This document shows, piece by piece, positions 63,870-64,000 of a stretch of 64,000 nt of DNA. A model generated the notes under the pieces. That model saw only the letters and a list, made by a program, of their open reading frames with translations. It was not told where the DNA came from and did not search any database. Both the position numbers and the translations under genes were made by a program. The first letter of the stretch is position 1; every line of letters starts with the position of its first letter. The stretch is from Heliocidaris erythrogramma. Lineage: Eukaryota > Echinodermata > Echinoidea > Camarodonta > Echinometridae. Where the stretch lies: NCBI GenBank assembly GCA_025617745.1, contig CM046868.1, positions 15,690,615 through 15,754,614 of the forward strand, read 5' to 3'.

Positions 63870-64000
63870 CTAGGGCAAAAATATTTTAAAGAACAATTTA
63901 ACTTCACACAAACACTGTAAATGTTTTCTAACATACATATACACCATTTCATTGAAATACAGGCAATATCTGTTCATAGCCGCTAGACGTACAACATTGA

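Noticed and set aside
63749-64000. PolyQ tract of huntingtin
   Set aside because: The exon that would carry it lies beyond the right edge; no CAG run is present on the sense strand here.

Overview
This is a eukaryotic, AT-rich genomic window that lies entirely inside one gene: huntingtin (HTT), transcribed from the minus strand. I placed 54 coding exons (812 to 63869) by aligning minus-strand reading frames to remembered human HTT. I checked every junction for splice signals and codon phase. Without the optional exon below, the exons total 8,863 bp and keep one open frame of 2,954 codons plus one leading base. They run from the equivalent of human exon 3 to just before the final exon. The N-terminal exons (17-residue leader, polyQ/polyP) lie beyond base 64000. 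The last coding exon and 3' UTR lie before base 1. I saw no other host gene, true tRNA, rRNA or CRISPR array.

Organism: a metazoan, probably a marine invertebrate deuterostome, with an echinoderm such as a sea urchin my best guess. Reasons are strong similarity to vertebrate HTT, about 1 kb introns, frequent ACATGTA motifs, many MITEs, a tRNA-derived SINE, Penelope-like debris and elements with about 150-170 bp core tandem repeats. A mollusc or hemichordate is not excluded by eye.

Layout, 5' to 3' of the gene (right to left): 50.4-64 kb holds exons 1-15 (N-terminal HEAT region and the acidic caspase-prone linker) with elements F2, H3, L and a SINE. 37-50 kb holds exons 16-26 with H1, H2, J, F1, E2 and a possible duplicated exon. 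27.3-37.0 kb is one 9.7 kb intron filled mainly by a structure with 1.35-1.4 kb inverted arms, inside which other transposons are nested. 11.2-27.3 kb holds exons 27-41 with M, D1, D2, E1, G1, I and B1. 0.8-10.7 kb holds exons 42-54 (C-terminal HEAT domain) with K, A2 and A1.

Main points of interest: (1) the last intron in the window carries U12-type (minor spliceosome) signals at both ends; (2) a TA-target MITE supplies part of a splice donor, and a TTAA-target element begins at intron base +10 of another; (3) nested transposons preserve a TTAA empty site; (4) a 66 bp in-frame exon copy and scrambled exon fragments lie in introns; (5) three element families share a Helentron-like plan, and two of them amplify near-perfect nuclear-receptor DR1 sequences inside the gene. 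Introns not listed separately (for example 903-1314, 1476-1930, 2094-2609, 18384-19105, 41002-41868, 57390-58444, 59870-60232 and 62955-63357) hold nothing I recognise beyond AT-rich sequence.
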